Assembly: GCA_023442465.1 (NCBI GenBank)
Contig: JAEZZQ010000016.1
Span: 1 to 64,000, forward strand
Length of the DNA: 64,000 nt
Direction of reading: 5' to 3'
Origin: Bacillota bacterium
Lineage (GTDB): Bacteria > Bacillota > Clostridia > Lachnospirales > Lachnospiraceae
Each line of letters starts with the position of its first letter. Within the stretch, counting starts at the first letter, position 1. The translations under genes were made by a program, and so were the position numbers. Shown piece after piece: positions 43,526 through 52,767 of this stretch. The notes below the pieces were generated by a model that worked only from the letters and a program-made list of their open reading frames with translations, was not told the origin of the DNA and made no database searches.

Positions 43526-44809
43526 TTATATTTTCCTAAGTGCCTGCTCCAAATCCGCTATAATATCGTCCACATTTTCAATTCCTACCGAGAAACGAAT
43601 CAAATCGGGAGCAACTCCCGCTTCCACAAGCTGTGCGTCCGACATCTGCCTGTGAGTATGGCTGGCCGGATGCAGCACACAGGTTCTGGCATCCGCCACA
43701 TGCGTCACGATGGCCGCCAGCTTCAGGTAGTCCATCATTCCGGAAGCCGCGCTGCGTCCTCCCTTTGGCCCGAAGGCTATAACTCCGCAGGTTCCCTTCG
43801 GCATGTATTTTTGTGCCAGCTCATAATATTTATTTCCTTTAAGTCCCGGATAATTTACCCAGGCTATCTTTTCATGCTTTTCCAGATACTCAGCCACCTT
43901 CTGGGCATTCTCACAATGCCTGGGGATTCTAAGGTGCAGAGTTTCCAGCCCTACATTCAGCAAAAAGGCATTCTGCGGAGACTGCGCAGAGCCCAAGTCG
44001 CGCATAAGCTGTGAAGTCGCCTTCGTAATATACGCCAGCTTGCCGAACTTCTCCGTATAGGTAATGCCATGATAAGATTCATCCGGCTGACAGAGTCCTG
44101 GGTATTTGTCCGGATACTTGCTCCAGTCAAAATTGCCGGAATCCACAATCACTCCACCCAAACACATGGCATGACCATCCATATACTTGGTCGTGGAATG
44201 AATCACGATATCCGCTCCCCACTGAAACGGGTTACAATTAATGGGCGTGGCAAAGGTATTGTCTATAATCAAAGGAACTTGATGAGAGTGCGCTAAACGA
44301 GAAAATTTCTCTATATCCAAAACAACCAGCGCCGGATTGGCAATCGTTTCTGCCAGCACACATCTCGTATTGTCCTTAAATGCCTTATTTAACTCCCCTT
44401 CCGAAGCATCAGGGTCTACCACGGTACATTCGATGCCCATCTTTTTCATAGTAACAGTCAAAAGATTGAACGTTCCTCCATATACCGTGGAAGAAAGCAC
44501 CACGTGAGAACCGGCCTCGCATATATTAAATACCGCATAATAGCTCGCTGCCTGACCGGAGGATGTCAGCATAGCCGCCACACCGCCTTCCAGCTCGCAG
44601 ATTTTCTGTGCAACAAATTCATTGGTGGGATTCTGCAGCCTGGAATAAAAAAAACCGCTTTCCTCCAAATCGAACAGTCTTCCCATTTGCTCGGAGCTCT
44701 CGTATTTATATGTAGTACTTTGATAAATAGGCAGTACTCTGGGCTCCCCGTTCTTAGGCTTCCAGCCCGATTGAATACATATCGTTTCCTTTGCGTATTC
44801 GCCGCTCAT
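43526..44809 (-). CDS. metY: O-acetylhomoserine sulfhydrylase
   Basis: A PLP-dependent Cys/Met metabolism enzyme that makes homocysteine from O-acetylhomoserine and sulfide. The 427-aa protein matches the longer MetY type. PLP-binding Lys lies in VIHSTTKYMDGH, and SSGQAASYYAVFNI and LIIDNTFATPINCNPF are family blocks. ATG at 44809 with GGAGG seven bases upstream. Not near other methionine genes. Related gamma-lyases cannot be excluded, but length and motifs favour MetY. Confidence 0.9.
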   Translation of the reverse strand: MSGEYAKETICIQSGWKPKNGEPRVLPIYQSTTYKYESSEQMGRLFDLEESGFFYSRLQNPTNEFVAQKICELEGGVAAMLTSSGQAASYYAVFNICEAGSHVVLSSTVYGGTFNLLTVTMKKMGIECTVVDPDASEGELNKAFKDNTRCVLAETIANPALVVLDIEKFSRLAHSHQVPLIIDNTFATPINCNPFQWGADIVIHSTTKYMDGHAMCLGGVIVDSGNFDWSKYPDKYPGLCQPDESYHGITYTEKFGKLAYITKATSQLMRDLGSAQSPQNAFLLNVGLETLHLRIPRHCENAQKVAEYLEKHEKIAWVNYPGLKGNKYYELAQKYMPKGTCGVIAFGPKGGRSAASGMMDYLKLAAIVTHVADARTCVLHPASHTHRQMSDAQLVEAGVAPDLIRFSVGIENVDDIIADLEQALRKI

Positions 44810-44833
44810 TTTATACCCTCCCATACGGCATAT

Positions 44834-45604
44834 CTATTTCTTATCTTTCGCCGTTATTATATATTGCTCCTGCAATTCTTCCATCATTTTTATATATTCT
44901 CTGCCGCACTGTTCCTTCTCGCCCATTTCGATATAGGCAATACACGCTTTCAAATATCTCTCCCATATATAACGGTACTTTTCCTCCGCATGGGCCGATT
45001 TATCGATCCGCTTTACGATGGTAGGTGCAATATCATAATATCGGTTTACTAAAGCCTCTCCATTTTCGGTCAATGCAAGATAATTATCCCTGTAGTCCCT
45101 TAAAAGATTCAACTCATAGCAATCCTCCGGCTTGTTCAGACTTCTGCATACAGCCGTAGTCACATAGCACAGCTTGCTCTTAAAGCCCGACTGAATGCTT
45201 GCCGCATCCGCAGTTTTTATATTGTTTCCTTTGAACCTGACTGCCCATCTTTCACATATCGTATCCGTAAGAATCGGCGCCTTCACCTGCTTGCCCTCCA
45301 AAACGGCAGGCATGAAATATATCGCCATGAACATGTTGAAGTTCAACTGCTGATTGCTTCTTTTGACCTTATTCTTCTCTTCCTCCAGCACACCTGCCAC
45401 ATAGGAAACGAGAAAATCAGCAAATTCTCCTATGGCGTCCTCTTCCTCTTCAGAAACGAGCATTTGATTCAGTTCCTCAAAAAAGTCATGGTTTTTCTCC
45501 AGATATGCATTCAGCAAATCTTTGTATGTATCTTTTTTAAACCCACGAATCTGGACTTCCATCTCTTCAAAAAGCGGTGCTATATTTTTCAGCGTTTCAT
45601 TCAT
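44834..45604 (-). CDS. Hypothetical protein with C-terminal CFI-box-like motif
   Basis: A 256-aa helical protein with no membrane span. Residues 146-180 (CYVTTAVC, then DCYELNLLRDYRDNYL) match the CFI-box C-terminal domain pattern of a Cys-rich hydrophobic start followed by LRxxRDxxL. The N-terminal half is rich in acidic and aromatic residues, with SEEEEDAIGEFADFLVSYV. The box is of unknown function. It lies between yebC and metY, 24 bp from each, so it is likely cotranscribed. Confidence 0.75.
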   Translation of the reverse strand: MNETLKNIAPLFEEMEVQIRGFKKDTYKDLLNAYLEKNHDFFEELNQMLVSEEEEDAIGEFADFLVSYVAGVLEEEKNKVKRSNQQLNFNMFMAIYFMPAVLEGKQVKAPILTDTICERWAVRFKGNNIKTADAASIQSGFKSKLCYVTTAVCRSLNKPEDCYELNLLRDYRDNYLALTENGEALVNRYYDIAPTIVKRIDKSAHAEEKYRYIWERYLKACIAYIEMGEKEQCGREYIKMMEELQEQYIITAKDKK

Positions 45605-45628
45605 ATTTTTCTATCCTCTTTGCAGAAA

Positions 45629-46357
45629 CTATTCGTTCCAGTTGTGATAAACTGCCTGCACATCATCGTCTTCATCGAGAAGATCCAAGGTCTTCTGCAG
45701 ATTCTTAAGAGCGGTTTCATCCGTAAGATCCACATAGTTTTGAGGTATCATAGTTACCTCCGCGGATGCCATGGCTACTCCTGCTTGTTCAAGTGCCTTG
45801 TTCACCGCATCGAAGCTGTCCGGATCCGTCAGTATCTCGTAGCCATCCTCCTCTTCGGAGAAATCCTCCGCTCCCGCATCGAGAGCAATCATCATGAGAT
45901 CGTCCGCTTCCATCTCGCATTCCTCTTTATCGATAATGATCTGTCCCTTTTGGTCGAACATAAACGACACGCATCCCGGCGTTCCAATACTTCCCTGCCC
46001 TTTTGTAAAAGCATTTCTTATATTAGCTGCTGTGCGGTTCTGGTTGTCGGTAAGGGCATCTACGATAATCGCAATACCGTTAGGACCATAGCCCTCGTAG
46101 GTAACATATTTATAGTTTACATTTCCTACATCTCCCGCCGCCTTTTTAATTCCTCTGTCAATCGTATCGTTAGGCATATTATTAGCCTTCGCCTTTGCGA
46201 TTACCTGCGACAGCTTAAAGTTGTTCGACGGATCCGGGCCTCCCTCTTTTACCGCTACTGCAATTTCTCTTCCCAGAATGGTAAAAATCTTTCCCTTAGC
46301 CGCGTCATTCTTTTCCTTCTTATGCTTTATATTCGCGAATTTTGAATGTCCTGACAT
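45629..46357 (-). CDS. yebC: YebC/PmpR-family protein
   Basis: A 242-aa protein with the N-terminal SGHSKFANIKHKKEK and ILGREIAVAVKEGG signature. Members were called transcription regulators; recent work on YebC paralogues points to help with ribosome stalling on proline runs, and which role applies here is not visible. GGAG lies nine bases before the ATG, which directly abuts the stop codon of the CBS protein gene. Confidence 0.94.
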   Translation of the reverse strand: MSGHSKFANIKHKKEKNDAAKGKIFTILGREIAVAVKEGGPDPSNNFKLSQVIAKAKANNMPNDTIDRGIKKAAGDVGNVNYKYVTYEGYGPNGIAIIVDALTDNQNRTAANIRNAFTKGQGSIGTPGCVSFMFDQKGQIIIDKEECEMEADDLMMIALDAGAEDFSEEEDGYEILTDPDSFDAVNKALEQAGVAMASAEVTMIPQNYVDLTDETALKNLQKTLDLLDEDDDVQAVYHNWNE

Positions 46358-47758
46358 TTAACTTTTCTCCTTTTTTTCCTTTTCATCTTCTTCAGAAACA
46401 GCTTCCGGTTCCTTGATTTTCCTTACCAGAACGCTTAAGATCATCTTGCTTTCCACAGACAATATTTTAAAATCATATCCTCCCACGTCGATAGAGAACT
46501 CTTCGCCCTCCTCGGGAATCTTGTCCAGCTTTGAAATCATGAAGCCGTTGAGCGTATCGAATTCCTCCTCCTCGAAGGAAATGTCAAACCGCTCCTCCAA
46601 CTCCTCTAAAGGAGTCTGCCCGTCAATGATATACTCGTCTTCATTGTCCGTCTCTTCTATATATTCTTCGTCCTCGTCATATTCATCCATAATGTTTCCG
46701 ACGATTTCCTCCAAAATATCCTCCATCGCCAACAGTCCCGACGTCTGCCCATACTCATCCACAATAATGACCATCTGCGTCTTTGTGGACTGCATCATCT
46801 GAAATAGCCCGTCTATATTTTTCGTCTCCGGAATGAATACCGGCGCCCGCAAAAGCCCATCGATTTCCTTGATCGGAAGATTCGCCTTTGCCCGGGAATT
46901 ATGCAGTCTCATCGCGTCCCGCATATGCACGATTCCAATAATATGGTCAATGTTTTCCTCATATACCGGAAACCTGCTGTTATGGGAGTCCATCATAAAG
47001 CTTATCGCTTCTTTTAAGGACATTGTTCCCTCTACCGCAACAATATTTTTTCTGTGCGTCATAATATCTTGTGCTTCTTTATCGCCAAATTCGAAAATAT
47101 TCGTGATCATTTCCGCTTCCGCCGCTTGAAGAACGCCTTGTTCGTGACCTTCATTCACCATGGATATGATTTCTTCTTCTGTCACGTCGCTTACGTCTTT
47201 ATCCTCCTTCATCCCGAACAAACGCAGGATACCGCCGGCAGTTACCGCTGCCAACCCTGTAAAGGGAGATAGCGCTTTGGTCACGTAGTAGACCGGATTG
47301 ATGCATAAATATGCCCATTTCTCCGAATATCTTGCTCCCAGTCTTTTAGGAAGCAGCACGCCGAAGGTCAGCAATATGTAAATCAACGCCGCCGCCGTTA
47401 TAATAAGCGATATCACACTTATTGCTTCCGCCCCCAACAAATGCACCCCCGTCGCTTCCGTTCCCAGGTAGCCATCCATAAACTGGCGGATGCCACGCAT
47501 CCATATTCTCAGGAAGAACCCGCCCATGAGGATGTGTATCAAAATGGAGACTAACTGCACCGTGCTCACATACTTCGCAGAATCCTCCATAATGGAATAA
47601 AGGCGTTTGGAGCTTTGATTTTTTTCCTCTTTCGCCCTTTTTTCCACGTCCTTTATATTCAGGCAGTGAATTGCCGAACCGAATCCATAGAAAAACACAT
47701 CGATCAATAGTAATACGGCAAAAATAATTATACTGGCAGTAGGCCCAGCATCATCCAT
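46358..47758 (-). CDS. CNNM/CorC-type membrane protein with CBS pair (hemolysin family)
   Basis: A 466-aa protein: an N-terminal DUF21 membrane domain with four spans (about residues 5-175), two CBS domains (about 205-330; FGDKEAQDIMTHRKNIVAVE, then VDEYGQTSGLLAMEDILEE), and a C-terminal CorC/HlyC domain. The family handles magnesium or other cation export; the hemolysin name is historical. ATG at 47758 with GGAG ten bases upstream; the frame continues to 47785. An acidic insertion (DEYDEDEEYIEETDNEDEY) follows the CBS pair. Confidence 0.9.
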   Translation of the reverse strand: MDDAGPTASIIIFAVLLLIDVFFYGFGSAIHCLNIKDVEKRAKEEKNQSSKRLYSIMEDSAKYVSTVQLVSILIHILMGGFFLRIWMRGIRQFMDGYLGTEATGVHLLGAEAISVISLIITAAALIYILLTFGVLLPKRLGARYSEKWAYLCINPVYYVTKALSPFTGLAAVTAGGILRLFGMKEDKDVSDVTEEEIISMVNEGHEQGVLQAAEAEMITNIFEFGDKEAQDIMTHRKNIVAVEGTMSLKEAISFMMDSHNSRFPVYEENIDHIIGIVHMRDAMRLHNSRAKANLPIKEIDGLLRAPVFIPETKNIDGLFQMMQSTKTQMVIIVDEYGQTSGLLAMEDILEEIVGNIMDEYDEDEEYIEETDNEDEYIIDGQTPLEELEERFDISFEEEEFDTLNGFMISKLDKIPEEGEEFSIDVGGYDFKILSVESKMILSVLVRKIKEPEAVSEEDEKEKKEKS

Positions 47759-47843
47759 ACTTTTCCATCTCCTTTTGTACTTCATAAAATATCACACTAA
47801 ACTATATCATTTTACTTTCTTATCGTCAAGTTTAAGCCCTTTC

Positions 47844-48185
47844 TTATGTATTCAAATCGAGGCTGATAAGAAGTCCTTCGTTCACTTTATTCATAATTTC
47901 ACCGTCCAGGTGGCATACCCTGTCTTTCAGTCTTTTCTTGTCTATCGTCCTTAGCTGTTCTAACAAGATGACCGAATCCTTCATCATATCGCATTTCTCT
48001 GCGTTCAACTCAATATGTGTGGGCAGCTTCGCCTTGTTCATCTTCGATGTAATCGCCGCACAGATTACGGTGGGGCTATACTTATTCCCTATATCGTTCT
48101 GTATAATAAGTACCGGTCTCACTCCGCCCTGTTCTGAACCAATCACAGGCCGCAAGTCCGCATAATATATGTCTCCACGCTTCAT
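47844..48185 (-). CDS. mazF: MazF/EndoA-type mRNA interferase
   Basis: A 113-aa PemK-like endoribonuclease, very close in pattern to Bacillus NdoA. It has MKRGDIYYADLRPVIGSEQG, GVRPVLIIQNDIGNKYSPT (catalytic Arg) and VICAAITSK (catalytic Thr). ATG at 48185 with GAAGGG eight bases upstream. Bacillus places its antitoxin ndoAI between alr and ndoA; here only 84 bp separate alr and mazF, so no antitoxin gene is present. Confidence 0.93.
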   Translation of the reverse strand: MKRGDIYYADLRPVIGSEQGGVRPVLIIQNDIGNKYSPTVICAAITSKMNKAKLPTHIELNAEKCDMMKDSVILLEQLRTIDKKRLKDRVCHLDGEIMNKVNEGLLISLDLNT

Positions 48186-48269
48186 AGTTCTCACCCTTCA
48201 TTTAAACTTATATATGGCAAACCTTTTATAGGTTACATTATTGCCAGTTTATCCGAAGGTATTCAATCA

Positions 48270-49487
48270 TTACTCAAAATCGAGAAAATAATCCCTCGTT
48301 AATACGACCTTTCCCTCTTTCAAATAAATTCTCGGTATTCTTTTGCCGATCAAGCAGGCGAGTTCATAGTTAAATCTGCCGGACAGCTCCCCTAAAAGCT
48401 CCATCGAGATGCTCTCTCCTCCATCTCTTCCTATCAATGTTACCTCATCACCCTCTATCACTTCCGGAATATCCGTTACATCCACCATAAATTGATCCAT
48501 GCAGATACGTCCGATAATCGGCGCCTTCTGTCCGCGCACCAAAACATATCCTTTATTGGACAACCCTCTCGGATAACCGTCCCCATACCCTACAGGTATC
48601 GTTGCAGCCTTTGTCATCCTCTTCGTTACGAAAGTACCGCCGTAGCTTATCGCCGCTCCGGCCTTCAATTCCTTAATATATACGATACGGCTCTTAAGCT
48701 CCATTGCCGGCATCAGGCGGACGATATCCCGCTCCACCTCTCCGGACGGCCATAATCCGTATGTGGTCACTCCGGCACGGACAACATTCATGTTTGCTTC
48801 CCTTAGGCCAATAATCCCCGCACTGTTGGAACAGTGGCATACCGGTATTTCATATCCGGTCTCCATTTTCGTTTTTTCTATGAAAGCCTTGAATGTGTTC
48901 ATTTGCTGCTTTGCCGCCGTTTTATCGGCCTCGTCTGCTCTGGCAAAGTGTGTAAAGATTCCTTCCACCTCGATCTCCGGCATGGAAAGTGCCTTTTTCA
49001 CTAATTCAAGTCCCTCCTCATCAGGCGATACTCCGATTCTGGACATTCCGGTATCCACCTTGATATGGATTTTAACACGAATATCATCAGGTATTATGCC
49101 GTCTTTCCCTGCCTCTTCCTTTATTTTCCGAACGCAGTGGGAAAGCTCCTCCAGCGTATCATTGCGAAATACCGTCGGGGTAATTTTCTCTCTTATCATT
49201 TCCTCATAGCAATAAGGAAACGTATATCCCAATATTAAAATCGGCTTGGTAATCCCGCTGTGGCGCAGTATTAAAGCCTCTTCCACCGTCGCTGTGGCAA
49301 ATCCAAAAATATAATCGACCGCCTCTAACTCTCTCGCGATCGGCACAGCTCCGTGGCCGTATCCGTCAGCTTTGATGACACTTATTATTTTCGTCTCAGG
49401 CTCAATATTCGCCTTCATGTGATCCATGTTGGAATGTATGGCGTCCAAGTCCACCGACGCATAAACTCTGCTGTACTTTTCTATCAT
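48270..49487 (-). CDS. alr: Alanine racemase
   Basis: PLP enzyme interconverting L- and D-alanine for peptidoglycan. The 405-aa protein carries the PLP-lysine motif VIKADGYGHGA (Lys39) and the C-terminal catalytic region ISYGGTFVTKRMTKAATIPV and GYGDGYPRGL. The start codon overlaps the nnr stop (ATGA), so the two are translationally coupled. Confidence 0.96.
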   Translation of the reverse strand: MIEKYSRVYASVDLDAIHSNMDHMKANIEPETKIISVIKADGYGHGAVPIARELEAVDYIFGFATATVEEALILRHSGITKPILILGYTFPYCYEEMIREKITPTVFRNDTLEELSHCVRKIKEEAGKDGIIPDDIRVKIHIKVDTGMSRIGVSPDEEGLELVKKALSMPEIEVEGIFTHFARADEADKTAAKQQMNTFKAFIEKTKMETGYEIPVCHCSNSAGIIGLREANMNVVRAGVTTYGLWPSGEVERDIVRLMPAMELKSRIVYIKELKAGAAISYGGTFVTKRMTKAATIPVGYGDGYPRGLSNKGYVLVRGQKAPIIGRICMDQFMVDVTDIPEVIEGDEVTLIGRDGGESISMELLGELSGRFNYELACLIGKRIPRIYLKEGKVVLTRDYFLDFE

Positions 49488-51046
49488 CTTCGTTTCCCTT
49501 CATCGCTCAAAATGTACTTTAACTGCTCCACCAGATCTCCTGCCATCACCGCGTACCTCCCAGTCTTCTCCGCCGCCAGATCGCCCAGCCTTCCATGGAG
49601 AAATACTCCTGTCAAGGCCGCCTCTCTTCCCTTTCCTCCCTGCGCTAAAAGCCCGGCGATAATACCTGCTAACACGTCCCCGGAACCTGCAGTAGCCATG
49701 CCGTCATTGCCCGTAGCATTTAAGTAAACGCACCTTTCCCCATAATAAGCCACTGCTGTTCTTGCATCTTTGCATACCACGGTACTGCATAATCGGTCGG
49801 CCAATTCCTTGGTCCTGCTTATAATATCCTTCTTTACCTCCTCTGGCTTGCAGCCGTACAGTCTTGCAAATTCTGCCACATGAGGAGTTATAATAATCTG
49901 CCTGCCTTCTCTTAATGCCGCAGTACGCAAGCCCTCCTGCAGTTTTTCAGATTCTGCCAGAAGATTCAATCCGTCCGCATCGATAACGAGAGCCTTCGCA
50001 GATTCTTTCACCGCGTATTTAAGCAATCGGTGAGCTGTGTCGCTCTTGCCGATTCCCGGCCCAATCACGATACAGTCCGCCCATTTCATGCTTTCTTTTA
50101 AGTCCTGTGAAAACACCTCCCATGCCTCCGGCTTCTCCACATCTGAATAAGTTGAAAGCAGCGCCTCCGGCAGGTTTTTCTGTATGATTTCCCGGTTTTC
50201 CTCCGGAGTAACAATCTTTACCATGCCTGCACCGATCCGGTATGCGCTTCTTGCACACAACTCGCAGGCACCGCTCATATTCCTGCTTCCTGCAATCACC
50301 AATACTTTGCCGAAGGTTCCCTTATTTCCTCCTCGGCTTCTTGCCGGCATAAGTGCTGCAGCCTGCTCTTTATAACGATCGGCATAGGAATATGCCAGAG
50401 GCTCTTCCCCCAAAAAGCTCTCATCCGTAATCCCGATATCTTTACAAATCACTTCACCGCAGTATTCGCAGCCCGGATATAGGATATGACCCAGCTTTTC
50501 ATAGGCGAAGGTAACGGTGATATCCGCCTTTACTGCTGCATTCATCACTTCGCCCGTATCGGCATTTATCCCTGATGGAATATCTACAGAGACGATGAAG
50601 CCACATATACCATTCATCGTCTCAATACAGTTTTTATATATTCCTTCTACGTTTCTCGACAATCCGATTCCAAACAGCGCATCTATAATTATATCATATT
50701 CCATACTTTCGATTTTGCTTTTCATAGGACATTCATATTTTGCAATGATATCCAGTTGCCGTCTTGTCTCTTCGCTGCACTTTTCCTGTGCTCCTATGAG
50801 GACAAAATCCACCCCATAGCCCCTCTGCATGAGAATCCGTCCAACTGCAATGCCGTCTCCCCCATTATTTCCCGTGCCTGAAACCACCAGTACTCTGCTT
50901 CCCTTCTTGAATCTTTTTTCGATTTCTCCCGCTGTCTCCAGTGCGGCACGCTCCATAAGCACCAAAGAAGGCACTTCAAAATGCTCTATCGTAGCTTTAT
51001 CGTATTTTTTCATTTCTGCAGAGGATACAAAATACTTTTTTTCCAT
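49484..51046 (-). CDS. nnr: Bifunctional NAD(P)H-hydrate epimerase/dehydratase
   Basis: Repairs hydrated NAD(P)H. The N-terminal YjeF epimerase domain (about residues 5-215) has VLVVSGTGNNGGDGIAVGR. The C-terminal ADP-dependent dehydratase of ribokinase fold (about 230-515) has GSRNMSGACELCARSAYRIG and TAGSGDVLAGIIAGLL. At about 520 aa it is the fused form. The start is uncertain: ATG at 51046 (MEKKYFVS) has GGAG 13 bases upstream, ATG at 51058 has it too close, and TTG at 51070 is least likely. Confidence 0.94.
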   Translation of the reverse strand: MEKKYFVSSAEMKKYDKATIEHFEVPSLVLMERAALETAGEIEKRFKKGSRVLVVSGTGNNGGDGIAVGRILMQRGYGVDFVLIGAQEKCSEETRRQLDIIAKYECPMKSKIESMEYDIIIDALFGIGLSRNVEGIYKNCIETMNGICGFIVSVDIPSGINADTGEVMNAAVKADITVTFAYEKLGHILYPGCEYCGEVICKDIGITDESFLGEEPLAYSYADRYKEQAAALMPARSRGGNKGTFGKVLVIAGSRNMSGACELCARSAYRIGAGMVKIVTPEENREIIQKNLPEALLSTYSDVEKPEAWEVFSQDLKESMKWADCIVIGPGIGKSDTAHRLLKYAVKESAKALVIDADGLNLLAESEKLQEGLRTAALREGRQIIITPHVAEFARLYGCKPEEVKKDIISRTKELADRLCSTVVCKDARTAVAYYGERCVYLNATGNDGMATAGSGDVLAGIIAGLLAQGGKGREAALTGVFLHGRLGDLAAEKTGRYAVMAGDLVEQLKYILSDEGKRR

Positions 51047-51154
51047 ATTTATGTTCATGCTCCTTTTCAAATCCAGAGGTCTTATGCGGATATTCCTGTC
51101 CGCCTAAGCATAAATGCGCCAAAAACAATCGTTCTGACGCATTCCCGTTTACTG

Positions 51155-51847
51155 TTATTCTCCCTTGTCAACTATAATAGTCTTAGGAGAAGCGGCTTCC
51201 TTCTTTGCCGTCCGTTCCTCCTGAGCCCGTTTTCTTTCTTCCGGATTATATTTCATATCAAAGATCTCGATTACCTCCGCGCCAAAGATATCGTGCATAT
51301 AAGAATATAAGTCAAAATTCGCTTTTTCGCTTTCCTCTTTGTGTACGAGATTCTTTTTGATCTCCACGCGGATATTTTTTATCCATTCATTGATTGTTTC
51401 GATTTCCTTCGTATTCTGCGCGATTCTCATATAGCAGACGTCCATGGTATCCAGCATGAGCTTATAATTCACGCTGTTTATTTCTTCGGGCAAAAGGCGC
51501 AGTTCCTCCTGATAAGCCTCAAGCTTCTCATTACAATCATTGATAAGGCGCCTGTTCTCATCCAATTTCTTCTCCGTCTTTACATCGGGATTATCTCCTA
51601 AAGATTCTGCCATCTCCATGATCTCTCCCATCAGCTTCTTCTTCAGCCGTCGGATGTCCTTAGACTCCGTATTCAGTTTGCCCTGCCTCTTCACCAGCTC
51701 GTTCAGCTTCTCCTCATTGCGCTTAATCTCCCCCGAAATTTCAGTCTGGGCCTGTGTGAAAAGCTGATGCCATTTATTATCCAGCGTTAAGAGCGGAATT
51801 TCCTTTCCGGCCAACGCCGCCTTGTATACTTCCTCTGAACGCGCCAT
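51155..51847 (-). CDS. Coiled-coil protein of unknown function cotranscribed with rex
   Basis: A 230-aa cytoplasmic protein. It opens with MARSEEVYKAALAGKEIPLLTL, which suggests a small folded cap. Long charged helices (about residues 35-175) are typical of a coiled coil, and a basic tail ends in SPKTIIVDKGE. I do not recognise a domain. ATG at 51847 with AGGGG eight bases upstream. It starts 11 bp after rex ends, so it shares the rex promoter. Confidence 0.8.
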   Translation of the reverse strand: MARSEEVYKAALAGKEIPLLTLDNKWHQLFTQAQTEISGEIKRNEEKLNELVKRQGKLNTESKDIRRLKKKLMGEIMEMAESLGDNPDVKTEKKLDENRRLINDCNEKLEAYQEELRLLPEEINSVNYKLMLDTMDVCYMRIAQNTKEIETINEWIKNIRVEIKKNLVHKEESEKANFDLYSYMHDIFGAEVIEIFDMKYNPEERKRAQEERTAKKEAASPKTIIVDKGE

Positions 51848-51858
51848 ACCCTTCACCC

Positions 51859-52503
51859 CTATTTCGTATTATCCGCTTCAAACCGGCTGATGTTATAAGA
51901 CAGCTTCATCAGGCTGTCCGACAAATGGACATTTTCTACCTGAATATTCTCCGGTACATTCAAATCCACATGGGCAAAATTCCAGATACCCTTAATACCG
52001 TACTCCACAAGCTGCTCCGCCACCGTAACAGCTTCTGTCTTCGGTATGGTAAGAACCGCTATATCTATATTGTTTTCTTTAACGAACACTTCCATATTCT
52101 CCATGGGCTGTACCTCGATACCCCGTATCTTCTTCCCATGAAGCTCAGAATTGTTGTCGAAAAGTCCTCGGAACAAAAAACCTCTGCGCTCGAAGTTCAC
52201 GTAATTAGCAAGCGCTTGTCCAAGATTCCCTGCTCCGATGATAATCAGATGGTGTGTTCTATCTAATCCTAATATTTTCCCGATTTCATTATGGAGAAAT
52301 TCAACGTTATATCCGTATCCCTGCTGTCCAAATCCACCGAAATTATTAAAATCCTGTCTAATCTGCGAAGCGGTCACCTTCATGATATCGCTTAGCTCCT
52401 GCGAGGAAACTCTTTCGATTCCCGCATACTTAAGTTCGCTCAGATATCTGAAATATCTGGGTAGACGGCCTATTACCGCTTGAGAAATTTCTTTTTCTTC
52501 CAC
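51859..52503 (-). CDS. rex: Redox-sensing transcriptional repressor Rex
   Basis: Senses the NADH/NAD+ ratio and represses fermentation and respiration genes when NADH is low. The 214-aa protein has an N-terminal winged helix (about residues 10-75; VIGRLPRYFRYLSELK, TASQIRQDFNNFGGFGQQGYGY) and a Rossmann domain with GAGNLG at residues 90-95. GTG start preceded by AGGGGG. I found no clear full-length Rex palindrome in the window, so its targets are elsewhere. Confidence 0.96.
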   Translation of the reverse strand: MEEKEISQAVIGRLPRYFRYLSELKYAGIERVSSQELSDIMKVTASQIRQDFNNFGGFGQQGYGYNVEFLHNEIGKILGLDRTHHLIIIGAGNLGQALANYVNFERRGFLFRGLFDNNSELHGKKIRGIEVQPMENMEVFVKENNIDIAVLTIPKTEAVTVAEQLVEYGIKGIWNFAHVDLNVPENIQVENVHLSDSLMKLSYNISRFEADNTK

Positions 52504-52534
52504 GACACTTCCCCCTATTCGATAGTTATCTCTT

Positions 52535-52563
52535 ATTATATAAAACTGTTAAAATAATGTCAA
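52535..52563 (-). promoter_or_regulatory. Promoter of rex
   Basis: On the minus strand consensus TTGACA (52558-52563), a 17-bp spacer and TATAAT (52535-52540). Confidence 0.88.
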
Positions 52564-52567
52564 TGAA

Positions 52568-52596
52568 TTGACAGAGTCTTTTATCCTATGTAAAAT
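52568..52596 (+). promoter_or_regulatory. Promoter of the ABC-F gene
   Basis: TTGACA (52568-52573), a 17-bp spacer and TAAAAT (52591-52596). Its -35 box is 4 bp from the rex -35 box on the other strand, and the two make the palindrome TGTCAAT/ATTGACA. Transcription would start at about 52603, the first bases of repeat B5. Confidence 0.75.
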
Positions 52597-52600
52597 AAAT

Positions 52601-52732
52601 GTTACTGTTCACTCCGTTCACAGTAACGCATGATTTCTGCATTTCAATTTGCTTCGCGAAGCAGAAATCATCTCTTGCATCACGTTCTTACGCAGCTTAA
52701 CAACAAGTGTTAAGCTACTGTGTGGACAGAAA
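52601..52732 (+). repeat. Family B repeat, copy B5 (full length)
   Basis: Left end GTTACTGTTCAC. All three hairpins are intact, and the right end has decayed to GTGTGGACAGAAATAA. It makes up most of the ABC-F 5' leader. Confidence 0.85.
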
Positions 52733-52742
52733 TAAATATGTT

Positions 52743-52767
52743 CTGCCGTTTCTATCAGGCAGTTTTT
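52743..52767 (+). promoter_or_regulatory. Short terminator-like hairpin before the ABC-F ribosome site
   Basis: Stem CTGCC/GGCAG (52743-52747 with 52758-52762), then TTTTT. It ends 6 bp before GAGGAG. Five pairs make a weak terminator; attenuation is possible because some ABC-F genes are controlled that way. Confidence 0.4.

Noticed and set aside
45464..46345. A 293-codon open frame on the plus strand
   Set aside because: It runs antisense through yebC and the CFI-box-like gene, both well supported, and its translation has no recognisable domain and no ribosome site.
51114..51144. Hairpin AATGCG/CGCATT between nnr and the coiled-coil gene as a terminator
   Set aside because: No T run follows on the transcribed strand, and the genes appear to be one co-oriented block.
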